Assembly: GCA_965220305.1 (NCBI GenBank)
Contig: OZ244817.1
Coordinates: 4,370,800-4,434,799, forward strand
DNA from: G965220305 sp965220305
Lineage (GTDB): Bacteria > Chloroflexota > Dehalococcoidia > Lucifugimonadales > UBA3495
Reading direction: 5' to 3'
DNA length: 64,000 nucleotides
How positions within the stretch are numbered: the stretch's first letter is position 1; each line of letters opens with the position of its first letter. Both the position numbers and the translations under genes were made by a program. A model generated the notes under the pieces. It saw only the letters and a program-made list of their open reading frames with translations, was not told the DNA's origin and did no database searches. Below are positions 42,745 to 51,973 of this stretch, one piece after another.

Positions 42745-43897
42745 GTCGGTCAAGTCAGGAATTGAGGGGATAGAGGCGGTGGAGTTTGGTTCTGGCATCC
42801 TGGATGCTGAAGCGCCAGTTGATGCGGGCTTGAGCTTCGTTTCGCTCCAGTTCCAAGGCGTGGACCTCCCGGCAGAGGGATTCCTCGTCCGGGAGACGCT
42901 GCCTCAGGCAACTGCGGGAGAAGATGCTGAACTCGATCTCCGCCATATTCAGCCAACTGCCATGCTTGGGGGTGTAGTGAAACTCCAGTCTCCTGGCGAT
43001 GCGCCGCGCCGCTCCCGCCGGAAAGGTCTGGTACAGCGACGCCTGGCGATGGGTGTTCAAATTGTCCAGAACCACCCGGATTACGGGTATCCGGGGGTAC
43101 GCTTCATCCACCAGCCAGCGCATCTGATGGGCGAAGTCCTCGGTGGTGCGCCGCTGGGTAACCGCCACGTGCCGCCAGCCTGCCAGGGGCTCGCAGGCCA
43201 GGAACAGGTTGCGGGTGCCCTCCCGCCGGTACTCGTAATTCTCCCTCCTGGGTTGTCCCGGCTCCACCGGAAGGGGCGGCCGGGCGTCGGCCAGCAACTG
43301 GGTGGATGTCTCGTCGAAGCAGACCACCGGCCTTTGGGGGTCAAAGGGTTCGGCGTACAAATCCAGGACATCCTCCATGTTGGCCACGAAGTCGGCGCTC
43401 ACCTTGGGAATGCACCACTGCTTCTTCTGCCACGGTTTGAGGGCGTTTTTTTCAGGTGCAGGCGCAGATTCCAGTGGTCGTGGCCCTCGGGGGCCGGGCT
43501 GCAGGCCAGGGCGATGAGATGGGCTTCGCCCCGGGCATCCAGCTTGCGGTACCGGTGGGGCTGGGTCCGGTCCCTGAGCGCCCCGTCCAACCCGTCCTCG
43601 GCGAAGCGCCGCTTGATGCGGAACACCGTGCCCTCGGCCACATCCAGAGCTTGGGCCACCTTGGGCGCTGGCCAGCCCTCGTCGGTCTTGAGCAGGATGC
43701 GGGCCCGGGTCGTAACCCTAGCTGAACTCTTCCCCGCCCGGACCATATGCTCCAGTTGGTTGCGCTCCTCCGGCGTCAGCCGGACCGCAAATTTCTCCCT
43801 GACCACACCACCACCTCACAGCAACACCAATTACCCAAAGATTAGCACTACCAGTCAATCACCGCTGCCACCCTCAAAACCAAGATTGACCGAGTAC
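42745..43897 (-). mobile_element. IS630-family insertion sequence B
   Basis: The 1153-bp element has ends GTAGTCGGTC (42745) and GACCGAGTAC (ending 43897), 9 of 10 matching, flanked by TA at 42743-42744 and 43898-43899. It abuts IS630 A with only the shared TA between them. Confidence 0.8.
42755..43806 (-). pseudogene. IS630-family transposase, frameshifted with internal deletion (IS630 B)
   Basis: Frame A (start 43806) encodes RLTPEERNQLEHMVRAGK and ALDVAEGTVFRIKRRFAEDG (HTH). Frame B (to 42755) has ALKPWQKKQWCIP, VVCFDETSTQLL (Asp), RVVLDNLNTHRQASLY (Asp) and GSWLNMAEIEFSIFSRS (Glu). The switch is -1 at an A7 run (minus strand 43452-43446, A_AAA_AAC type). Compared with IS630 A, the stretch LADRLVE...SISPETVRQ before the switch is missing (HWNLRL joins HLKK), about 20 residues, so the protein is probably inactive. 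Confidence 0.75.
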
Positions 43898-44001
43898 TAG
43901 GCCAGTGTTGCAAGAATGCAACAACCGCTGCCGGTTTTCGTGGGATGATGATGTTCCGGGGTCTGGTGGTCGGCCCCGGAACCCAGATAGGGAGGCGGAG
44001 G

Positions 44002-44301
44002 ATGAATCAGGCGGAGTATCGGTTGCAGGGTACTGAAGTCCGCGAGGCTGAGCTTGTCTTGCTCGCCACGCCCAGCGAGCAGGCTCATTTCGGGGCGGGC
44101 GGAGAGGTCTTTGCCGAGTGTTACGGCATGGTTAGAGTGTGGGGCATGGTGGACTTCCAGGTGAACCTGCCGGTGGAGTTCAGCCCGTTGCTGCTCCGTG
44201 TTGGCGTGAAGCAGTGCGCCCTAGTCTGCTGGGCGCCCGTCCCGGTGGAGGGGGTTCCGCAGTTGGGGCTGCGCTTGGTTGACGTTGTGGGGACGCTATG
44301 A
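44002..44301 (+). CDS. Hypothetical protein, first gene of a coupled pair
   Basis: The 99-residue frame starts at ATG 44002 after GGAGGCGGAGG. It encodes a beta-rich soluble protein with QGTEVREAELVLLATPSEQ and VWGMVDFQVNLPVEF segments and three Cys. The stop overlaps the next start (ATGA, 44298-44301), so the two are translationally coupled. No family was recognised. Confidence 0.45.
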   Translation: MNQAEYRLQGTEVREAELVLLATPSEQAHFGAGGEVFAECYGMVRVWGMVDFQVNLPVEFSPLLLRVGVKQCALVCWAPVPVEGVPQLGLRLVDVVGTL

Positions 44302-44567
44302 TTGAAGAGAGAAACCCGCTCAGGGGCAGCGAACATTCTTCTATTGGGTCGGGTTCCGGTCGGATGAGCCTGTCAAGGCGGAGAGCCGAAAACCGCTGGG
44401 CGCTGGAACGGGAGGCTGAGTTGTTCAGGGAACTCCGGGCCAGTTGGCTTAACGGCCGAAGACAACCGGAGTTTCGACAACGGTGTAGGCAGGCGGAAAC
44501 GCAGCTTGGCCAGCGCCTTTCAATGATTCCCTATCCCTCAGAGGGCAGGGTTGGGGATGCAACGTAG
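44298..44567 (+). CDS. Hypothetical basic protein, second gene of a coupled pair
   Basis: The 89-residue protein is strongly basic (SLSRRRAENRWALEREAEL, RQPEFRQRCRQAETQLGQR) and probably a single helical bundle or coiled coil. Its start overlaps the preceding stop. The relation to the neighbour is supported only by the coupling. Confidence 0.45.
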   Translation: MIEERNPLRGSEHSSIGSGSGRMSLSRRRAENRWALEREAELFRELRASWLNGRRQPEFRQRCRQAETQLGQRLSMIPYPSEGRVGDAT

Positions 44568-44593
44568 ATGAAAGCAATCGTCGACCCACTGCC

Positions 44594-45602
44594 TTACAGC
44601 GGCGGCTCATCCAGTATCCAGACCTGCTTGAGGGGCAGCTCCGCCTTCAGTACTGCGGGCAGCCGGTCGTAGTTCTGGAAAAGGGCGTTCAGGAACGCCT
44701 GGGAATCCCATAGGCGCACGTTGAAGTAGGAGCTTTTGCGGGCTTCGCTCCGTGTATCTCCGGTAAATCCGCCCCAAGACACCAGCAGCCCAAAGTCGGT
44801 CCCGAAATCTTTGAGGGTTCCTTTAAGTTCCTAGGACACTGGCTTTGGTGGTTTGTACACCTGACTTTACCTGCACGCAAATGCGCGGCGGGTCGAATCC
44901 CATCGGCCCGCTACCGGCAACGATGTCCACACCGCCGTCCGGGCCAGGGGGCGCAACTTCCACCGCATAGCCCTGCGCCTGTAGCACGGCGGCCACCAAG
45001 CGCATGAATTAGTGACCGTGGAACTGGCTGCCTATATAATCGCGTATCCGATTATTGGCGTCTTCTTCCAGATTGACTGAGAGGTCAACCTCTTCAGCGT
45101 CGTCGGGAAAATCTACGACCGTGGAGATTGCGGGTTGGACTCCCTCAGCAATAGCCCGCAAGCGCTCCTCGGCGTCCTGTGCCTTCGGCCCAAAGACCGT
45201 AATATCCGCTGATATAGACAGTTTCAAGTCTTGATCAAGCGAACTTCTGGCGGCCTCCTTGTTAATCCATTTGACTTCGCGGCTATGATTCTATTCTGGG
45301 CGGTCGGCAAGGAAAACATACTCTCCCGCCATTTCCCCAATGGCTATCGTTGGCTGCCCCTTGCGTGGCATCACAATCAGGTCTCCGATTTTAATCCTGC
45401 TCTTGAAACTCCACGCTTGGCCTGTTATACGCCCAATCCGATTGTTGTCCGCTTGAGGGTGGTCAAGCTGAACCAGCTTTCTTACGTCGTCCCTGGTTTG
45501 CGCACCGGTCAGGTCCCTCGTAATATCGTAGCCGATGCCTATCTTACCGTTTTCAAGGGCCTCCTCTTCGTACAGTCCTCCACGTATCACCCAAACCGCC
45601 AT
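44594..45602 (-). pseudogene. Mrr-type restriction endonuclease with EVE-like N-terminal domain, multiply broken
   Basis: Three blocks are collinear on the minus strand. Block 1 (45602-45291) is an EVE/PUA-like module: MAVWVIRGGLYEEEAL ... NNRIGRITGQAWSFKSRIK. Block 2 continues in the same frame after TAG (45293-45291) as DQDLKLSISADITVFGPKA. Block 3 continues after TAA (45011-45009) with the Mrr nuclease core: GPDGGVDIVAGSGPMGF and ICVQVKSG (D...QxK). A frameshift near 44825 then moves to a third frame with VSWGGFTGDTRSEARKS and ELPLKQVWILDEPPL. The ancestral protein of about 330 residues would have cut modified DNA. Three lesions mean the gene is dead. Confidence 0.8.
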
Positions 45603-46030
45603 AGCCTTCCCTCCTCCTGGGTATTACCCACCAATGATACCACCGCCCCTACTAGCCCGCGGGCGGTTTGGTCCGGCCCAGCAGCATCTTCGCCTATAGC
45701 AACGAATACCGCTGCAAACGGGATGTAACCCTCCGCGCGCTTGGGAAACCTGCGGGAGTCGCTGTATTGTGTGGCAATACAGGGCCGTCGTCCGCTTCCT
45801 TTTGTGGCTCCTCACGCTCAGTTTTGTCGTACTTGGGCATCCGGCAGCCGACGCGGGATCCGGAGAAGGCGGTGGGCGGTGGGCGCAGAGCACCAGGCCG
45901 AATGACGCTCCTACACGTCCATGTGTGCGGCCTTTTTTGTTGCCCAAATCATCTCTGTCCGGCCCGATGGCTCGACGCATCTCATTATCGGCAGTACAAC
46001 GCCACCGAATGCCCGTTCCGCCACCAGACG
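45603..46030. other. Intergenic stretch with a small perfect hairpin
   Basis: No supported gene was seen. CTGTATTG (45762-45769) pairs with CAATACAG (45775-45782) around TGTGG. The frames on both strands are low in coding character. The promoter of the broken restriction gene should lie near 45610-45660 on the minus strand. Confidence 0.35.
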
Positions 46031-46700
46031 GTGACCGCACCGGTCAGCGGACCGGCAAAGGACCGTTCCTGGCTGGATGAGCGCCAACCGGCCCTTCCCG
46101 GTGGGCCGGACCAACCGCGACAGCGAGCAGTACGCCCCCTGCCGGACCTGCTGGATGCCCTGGTCAATGACCGGGGCCGGGTTGCCGCAGCCGAGGCCCT
46201 GGGGGTGAATTACCGCACCATGATGAACTGCTACGATTCCCCGCGCGTGTCCCGGCGGATGCGGCAGGTGCTGGCGGACTTCAGGGACGCGCAGGTTTTT
46301 GCTGACGGGAGCGCCGGGGTTGGCAACGGCGATGGTGGCGCCGAGAATCAGGGCGAGCCCTTGAAGCAACGGCTGGCGGAGTTGGAGGAGGAAGGCCGGG
46401 GCCTGCGGGAGATTATCGAAGCCCAGGCCCGCCACTGGCGGAGTTGGGGCGCCGGGTAACCTGGCTGGAAGAGCGAGAACAGCAACAAGGAGAGGATGCG
46501 GCGGTTGGGGTTGACGATGGCCGAAAGTCAGAATGGCGTCCTCCTCGGAGGGCCCACGGTATGCCCTACGTTGGTGTGGTCACCCTGGAACAGCAGATCG
46601 ACGAGGCCCAAGCCTTCGGCCCGGCGGCGGCGCTGGTGGCCGAGTGGCGAAGCTTGCGGGTTGGGGACGAACCAGTATGCGGGACCGCACGCAATAGCAG
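46031..46700 (+). pseudogene. HTH plus coiled-coil DNA-binding protein, frameshifted and truncated
   Basis: Frame 1 (possible GTG start 46031, stop 46459) encodes LPDLLDALVNDRGRVAAAEA, LGVNYRTMMNCYDSPRVSRR (a Fis/HTH-like unit) and a coiled-coil segment (RLAELEEEGRGLREIIEAQ). About 46430-46450 the reading moves to the next frame: LGRRVTWLEEREQQQ, then GVVTLEQQIDEAQAFGPAAA and LVAEWRSLR, and then degenerates before the convergent peptidase gene. The continuation suggests a 3'-truncated gene with one frameshift. The family name is unknown. Confidence 0.45.
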
Positions 46701-46763
46701 TGGGAGATTGAACAGGGCACTAACTCGCAAGCCAATGTCCCCAGCAGACTCCAAGAGTATGTT

Positions 46764-47492
46764 TTACAACGGGAGCGACTTTCCTGCTTCCCGGAGTCTC
46801 TGTCGGCGTTGTTCCACATCCGGCAGCACACTGGCTAACATTCGCCAGAAATCGTTGGAGTGGTTCTTGACGCTCAGGTGGACAAGTTCGTGGACGATGA
46901 CGTACTCAATTAGGGATGCTTCCAGCATCATTACCCGCCAGTTGAAGCGCAACGTTCCGTCGGGGGCGCAACTGCCCCAGCGTTGGCGCTGGTCTCGAAT
47001 GAGTATCTGGGCTTCGCCGCCGTTGCCCAGGCGGGACCACCAACGTTGAACCCCGCTCCGCAACCGCTCGGCGGCTCGGTTGCGGTACCAGTCCACGAGA
47101 GCGCGGTGGATAAGCTTATAGCGCTCTTCTCCTTCCAAGCCTTCGGGTATCGAAACCCGGAAGCGCCAATGGTCGAAGCGGACTGCCGGAGTGCGCACAT
47201 CCGCAGGGTCGACAATTAGCTTTACATTCCGTCCCAGATAGGGCAACGTTTCCCCACTGATGAAGCACTTGGGGACAGCGCCCAAGGCGGCGTCGGTAGC
47301 GTGGTTGAGAATCCAGGCCGCTCGCTTGCGAACGATGGCCCGCAGCTCGCTGTCCGAGGTGGTTAAGGGTGCTGCCACCTGCACGCCGGTGCCGTCAACA
47401 GTAATCTGGACGGTCTTCTTCCGGCGTTCGCTCCGGCGCACCTGATACTCAATGTCGGCGTCGCCGAAGCGGACCAGTCCCCGGCTAACCAC
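46764..47492 (-). CDS. YgjP/SprT-like zinc metallopeptidase (M48-type), last gene of the R-M operon
   Basis: The 242-residue protein has the family zinc motif in EYVIVHELVHLSVKNHSNDF (HELVH plus a downstream His) and the typical RWGSCAPDGTLRFNWRVM segment. The N-terminal FGDADIEYQVRRSERRKKTV is also standard. Genes of this family often sit next to type I restriction hsdR genes. Its start overlaps the end of hsdR by 8 bases, so translation is coupled. Its role in restriction is not established; it may turn over HsdR. Confidence 0.88.
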   Translation of the reverse strand: MVSRGLVRFGDADIEYQVRRSERRKKTVQITVDGTGVQVAAPLTTSDSELRAIVRKRAAWILNHATDAALGAVPKCFISGETLPYLGRNVKLIVDPADVRTPAVRFDHWRFRVSIPEGLEGEERYKLIHRALVDWYRNRAAERLRSGVQRWWSRLGNGGEAQILIRDQRQRWGSCAPDGTLRFNWRVMMLEASLIEYVIVHELVHLSVKNHSNDFWRMLASVLPDVEQRRQRLREAGKSLPL

Positions 47493-50400
47493 CGTGTCCT
47501 CCCCGGCGCGCCAGTTCCACGATGCGGTTCGCCAGTTCGTCTAGCTGTTCCTCGGTGTAATCCCCCGTTGGCCGCAACTCCCGCTTTATATCCCGGCGCA
47601 TCTCCCGCTGCACGTCTAGGTTGGAATGCCAGTCAATCACATCTTTGTGTTGAGCGATGACCTTCTCGACTTCCTGGGAAACTATCTTGGTCTCTTCGTC
47701 GATTTCAGTGCTGTAACTTCTTTGCTCCTCCCCTACCCTGGACTTCAACGCTTGCCCAGGCGGAAACTCGTCCAGCAGTTGATAGATGGCATAGGACACC
47801 GTGGTCATGCCGTGTTGGGCGGCTATGTCCGACATTCTTTGAACATCATGCCGCAGGGCGGCCATGCGCCGGCAGGCTTCGGCGGTCTCGATAAGGTTGG
47901 TACGCAGTTCTTCGATGATGCGGGCCAACCGTTCTGACAGCCGCTCGTAGAAAACCGGGTTTTCGGCCAATCGCTCATGGATTTGGGCGCGTATGGCGTG
48001 TTCCATCACCGAGGCCCGGGCCTCATCGTTGGGCAGTCCAGCAATCTTCTGCTCGAAGTCCTGGTCCAAGATGGACAACGGTTTCATCATTTCCCGGACT
48101 TGGGCGCTGATGCGCTCGTCCACCAGCTTCTTCACCTTCGCCCCAATCTCGGTCCAGTCCACATCCGCATCCTCCCGAAGGAATTGGGCCCGGGCGTAAG
48201 CTCGAATCTCGGTGAGCCGGGCCAGCCGGGCCGCGTAGGCCAGGGCGCGAGGGTCGGGCAGGAAGCGGTCCATCAGGCGGGAGAACCGGCGATAGTCGGC
48301 GTTAAACCCCTCGAACAAGTCCGCCTTGTAGTTTCCTTCGGTGGTGGCGTCCGGGGCGAAGACGGCGACGCAGGCCCAAGTGTCGTTCAAGTCGCGGCCC
48401 TTGAAATGGGACTCCGCCTGTACTGCGGCGGCTTCCATCAACGGCCCCGGGTCCTCGTCAAGTTCCTGCATACTTTCCTGGACATCGGGCCAGTCGAAAG
48501 TGGAGAGGGCCTCCTCCAAGTCCCGGGAAACGCCGTGGTAGTCCACCACCAAGCCGTAGGTCTTCTCGGTTTCCACGCCGTCCTGTCGGTGGGAAAACCG
48601 GCGGTTGACCCGTGCGATGGCTTGGAGCAGGCCGTGTTCCCGCAGCGGCCGGTCCAAGTAGAGCACCTGCTCGACGGGAGCGTCAAAGCCGGTCAGGAGC
48701 ATATCCACCACGACCAGGACCTCCGGCTCGCCCTCCGAATCAACGAAGGCGTTGGTCACCGTTTCCTGGTCCAGGTCCCTGGCCTGCTGGAACTCTGCCC
48801 CATCGTTGGGACCGGTGGTTATGATGGGATAGGCGTTCAACCCGAAGCTGTTAAGGTTCTCGGCGTAGCGCAAGGCGGCGGCGCGGCTGGGCGCCACCAC
48901 CTGGGCCTTGAACCCGTTGGGGCGCACCTTTTCCTTGAAGTGTTCGGCTATGTTCAAGGCAATCATCTCGATGCGCCGCTCGGCCTCGGCCACTGTTTCC
49001 TTGTTGGCGTACCTCCGGCGTATCTGCTCCCGCACCTTCTCCGGCTGCTCTCCGAATATGGCGTCGAACAGCCGGTCCAGGGTCTCCGGCCCTTCGATGG
49101 CCAGTTCAGGCAATCGGGCTTCGTAGAGAATGGGCACCGTCGCGCCGTCGGCCACCGATTGGGGGATGGTGTAGGCGTCAATCAGCGGCCCGAAGCGGCG
49201 CATGGTGCTGCGCCCAAACCCCTTGTCTATCGGGGTGCCGGTGAAGCCGATAAGCGTGGCGTTGGGCAGCGCCTTGGACATCAGCGCGCCCAGGTCGCCG
49301 TACTGGGAACGGTGGGCCTCGTCCACCATGATAATCACCTTGTCCGAGGGGTTCAGCAGGTCCAGAGGGCCGCCGGGTGTGGTCAGGGCCTCCTCGAACT
49401 TCTGGATGGTGGTCATTACGGTTCGGCTGCCGCCCTGATTTAGGACGGTCTGGAGGTCCAGGGGGTCGCGCTGGTCCGGTCTTTCCCGGCGGCGGCGGGC
49501 ACGGCGTTCCTCCGGCTCAGGACGGGAGCGGTCCATCCGCTCCGGCCCCGGAAAGCCGCAGCGCTCGAAGGTGCCGGCAATTTGCCGGTCCAGTTGGGTG
49601 CGGTCGGTGACCACCACGATGGTCGTGTTGGTCAAGCGCGGCTCGCGGCGAATCTTGGTAGCTAGCCACAGCATGGTCAGGGACTTGCCCGACCCCTGGG
49701 TGTGCCAGACCACGCCGCCCCGCTCGGTGGGCTTGCCGCCGGTGAGGATTCGGGACATGGCCGACCGCACTGCCCGGTACTGCTGGTAGCGAGGCAGCTT
49801 CTTGACCAGCCGCCCCCGCTCCGGCTCGTAGACCACGTAATCCCGCAGGATGTCCAGCAGGGTGGCCGGGGAGAGCAACCCGACAATAAGCTGGGCCTGT
49901 CCCTGGGGTTCCTTCCCGAACTTCTGGCGCACGTCGTCTTCGGAATATGGCCCCAACCACTTCCATTCGAAGTAGGCGTTCTCCGGGGCGTACAGGGTGG
50001 AGTAGGCCGCAGCGGCCCCACAGTGGGCCACGCACAGCAGGTTGTAGTGGAACAGCTCGGGCGCGCCCCGGCCCTGCCATTTCGGGCCGGCCTCCTGGTA
50101 GCGGCGCAGTTGCCGTACCGCCTGGGACTTCCAAACGTCCAGCAGGGACGGCGACTTGGCCTCCATCACCACTAACGGGATGCCGTTGACGGACAGCACC
50201 AGGTCGGGGATGACCAACCGCTCGTCGTCCTCCGGGCCGTCCCGCTCGTTGCCCCGCCGCACTCGGAATTGGGTGGTGACCAGGAACTCGTTGAGGCCGC
50301 TTTCGGGATGGTCGAAGTCGAAAAAGCGGACGGTGCGGGTGCCCCGGCCCCGGGGCCCGTCCACGGTCAGGGGCATACCGTAGGTCAGGTACTCGTGGAC

Positions 50401-50658
50401 CGCCTGGTTGCGGGCCATGCCGGTGGCGTTGACGTTCTCCAACTCGAATATAACCCGGTCGGCCTGGGTCTCGGTGAGCCACTCGTTGAGACGCAGCAGG
50501 GCGGCCCGCAGCCGCCCCTTGAGCAAAACCTCCCGCTCGCCGCCCCGTTCCGACGACAGCGCCTCCCGGGGTGCGTAAGTCCACCCTAGTCGCTCCAGCA
50601 GTTGCCGGGCCGGATCCTCGGCGTGGTTGAACTCGTTGAGTTTTGCGGGAGTAGTCAT
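47485..50658 (-). CDS. hsdR: Type I restriction enzyme HsdR subunit
   Basis: The 1057-residue protein has the N-terminal nuclease core (Asp152, then Glu166-Ala-Lys168 in VVMEAKSPS), the SF2 translocase Walker A (TQGSGKS, about 320-326), Walker B DEAH (446-449), motif III GFTGTP and motif VI-type QAIARVNR. It translocates DNA and cuts away from the recognition site, using ATP. A charged insert between 375 and 400 (RSRPEPEERRARRRRERPD) is unusual and probably a flexible loop. It overlaps the upstream TIR-like gene by 4 bases (ATGA) and the downstream peptidase gene by 8. Confidence 0.96.
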   Translation of the reverse strand: MTTPAKLNEFNHAEDPARQLLERLGWTYAPREALSSERGGEREVLLKGRLRAALLRLNEWLTETQADRVIFELENVNATGMARNQAVHEYLTYGMPLTVDGPRGRGTRTVRFFDFDHPESGLNEFLVTTQFRVRRGNERDGPEDDERLVIPDLVLSVNGIPLVVMEAKSPSLLDVWKSQAVRQLRRYQEAGPKWQGRGAPELFHYNLLCVAHCGAAAAYSTLYAPENAYFEWKWLGPYSEDDVRQKFGKEPQGQAQLIVGLLSPATLLDILRDYVVYEPERGRLVKKLPRYQQYRAVRSAMSRILTGGKPTERGGVVWHTQGSGKSLTMLWLATKIRREPRLTNTTIVVVTDRTQLDRQIAGTFERCGFPGPERMDRSRPEPEERRARRRRERPDQRDPLDLQTVLNQGGSRTVMTTIQKFEEALTTPGGPLDLLNPSDKVIIMVDEAHRSQYGDLGALMSKALPNATLIGFTGTPIDKGFGRSTMRRFGPLIDAYTIPQSVADGATVPILYEARLPELAIEGPETLDRLFDAIFGEQPEKVREQIRRRYANKETVAEAERRIEMIALNIAEHFKEKVRPNGFKAQVVAPSRAAALRYAENLNSFGLNAYPIITTGPNDGAEFQQARDLDQETVTNAFVDSEGEPEVLVVVDMLLTGFDAPVEQVLYLDRPLREHGLLQAIARVNRRFSHRQDGVETEKTYGLVVDYHGVSRDLEEALSTFDWPDVQESMQELDEDPGPLMEAAAVQAESHFKGRDLNDTWACVAVFAPDATTEGNYKADLFEGFNADYRRFSRLMDRFLPDPRALAYAARLARLTEIRAYARAQFLREDADVDWTEIGAKVKKLVDERISAQVREMMKPLSILDQDFEQKIAGLPNDEARASVMEHAIRAQIHERLAENPVFYERLSERLARIIEELRTNLIETAEACRRMAALRHDVQRMSDIAAQHGMTTVSYAIYQLLDEFPPGQALKSRVGEEQRSYSTEIDEETKIVSQEVEKVIAQHKDVIDWHSNLDVQREMRRDIKRELRPTGDYTEEQLDELANRIVELARRGGHGG

Positions 50659-51965
50659 GGGATGTTGTTGGCCTCTGGATATCCTACTTTATCATCGTTA
50701 TCGGGGTCGTAAGATGCGAATTCTTGCTTGGCCTTTTCGAATTTCCGGTCAACAATATGCATCTCGAAGTACCCAAGCATCGCGAGTATTCTATCTAGCT
50801 TCGTCCTGATATCTTCCGGCAGTTGCAAACGCTCATTCAGTTCGTTCATTCCCAAAGCATTCATCTGGGACGCTAATGCACCCAAAGCGATCACAATATT
50901 CTGACTCTCGAATGCTGTCCTATCGGAATTCACGGAGTGCAGAAATTGTGAGATGTGCTCCCGGAGTTGTCTAGAGCCAGCGAGCATCTCCAAGAACCGT
51001 GTTTCTTCCAATGAGTTCTTAGGGCTGTCGGGGTTCTCCCTGTTTGTTTCAGTCGGTAAAACTGCGGAGTCGAAATCCCCAGCCGAATGCCAGTCAGTCC
51101 CATTCAGATTCACAGGACAACCTGCGGCTCCCAAACGTTGAGCAAGATCCTGGCGCTGTTGAGAGGAGTCATCAAGCCTAATGGTATGTCTGCCACCAAG
51201 ATCGCTGAACGGTCGCAGGTTGCCAAGTTCTACGAGTATAGTGCGGTCCTGGCTCCGACTCATTGCCATACCAGCCTCAAACAATACGTTGGGCCGTGCT
51301 TGCCCTGTCAGCTCAGTTTCGTGAGGTGGGTCACTATCTCTTCTAAGTTCTCGCTTGAGACGGGCTTCATCGTCAGGCGTAAAAAGAACAACAACGGCGT
51401 GTGCCCTCGAAAAAGCTGCGTCCAGTATCTCTCCAATATAGGGTGATGGCTTGCCAGTGGCACTAACCGCCTCTGCCCATTCGAGAGGATGCAGGTCAAG
51501 GGCCCTCAGGAATTCGAACAGAGCATCGCGAGCGGCCAAGTTTCGGCCATGAACCACGAATACTTCCCGTGCATTGGTTGGTGGCATGAGTTCTTGGATG
51601 GACTGCGTATATACTTGCGCCTCGTGCCCGGGTGGGCCAGTGATGTATCTAGCAGTCACGTCCTCGCCCTGATTCGCGAGGACGTGACTCGGTAAGCGGC
51701 CACGATGGTCAACCGGCATAATGGAGCGTCTAGCCCGTTGTTGCTCCTTTATGATCGAGTTTAGGGACGTGGAATCCTGCTGGGTCTCGTTGATTGAAAT
51801 ACGATCTATGTCTCCCGAGGGCACTGTTTTTCCAGAGATGACGATTGGCCGTCCCTGATTGTATGGGATCAAAAAGCGGTCACTGAGATCGTCAGAGCCA
51901 ATGTCTAGCTCGACCTCGGTCTGAGATGGATCGGATTCCGTTGCAATGCGCACGTGGTAATACAT
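50655..51965 (-). CDS. TIR-like (CAP12/PF10137-type nucleotide-binding) protein within the type I R-M operon
   Basis: The 436-residue protein has three parts. Residues 1-65 (YHVRIATESD ... RFLIPYNQGRPIVISGK) form a small domain often found ahead of this TIR type. Residues about 133-282 are a TIR-like fold: VFVVHGRNLAARDALFEFL, SPYIGEILDAAFSRAHAVVV, then PNVLFEAGMAMSRSQDRT, where Glu230 corresponds to the NADase Glu of related TIR effectors. Residues 300-436 are helical. Related domains act as NAD-degrading or cyclic-nucleotide-sensing effectors in phage defence. The stop overlaps the hsdR start, which ties it to the R-M operon. NADase activity is inference. Confidence 0.78.
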   Translation of the reverse strand: MYYHVRIATESDPSQTEVELDIGSDDLSDRFLIPYNQGRPIVISGKTVPSGDIDRISINETQQDSTSLNSIIKEQQRARRSIMPVDHRGRLPSHVLANQGEDVTARYITGPPGHEAQVYTQSIQELMPPTNAREVFVVHGRNLAARDALFEFLRALDLHPLEWAEAVSATGKPSPYIGEILDAAFSRAHAVVVLFTPDDEARLKRELRRDSDPPHETELTGQARPNVLFEAGMAMSRSQDRTILVELGNLRPFSDLGGRHTIRLDDSSQQRQDLAQRLGAAGCPVNLNGTDWHSAGDFDSAVLPTETNRENPDSPKNSLEETRFLEMLAGSRQLREHISQFLHSVNSDRTAFESQNIVIALGALASQMNALGMNELNERLQLPEDIRTKLDRILAMLGYFEMHIVDRKFEKAKQEFASYDPDNDDKVGYPEANNIP

Positions 51966-51973
51966 ATTTAGCT

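Noticed and set aside
46444..47049. Plus-strand frame running into the YgjP-like gene
   Set aside because: Only its first 80 or so codons look like protein and continue the frameshifted HTH gene. The rest is antisense to the peptidase.
47977..49443. 488-codon plus-strand frame inside hsdR
   Set aside because: It is an antisense shadow without motifs or a start site. The minus strand has a complete HsdR.
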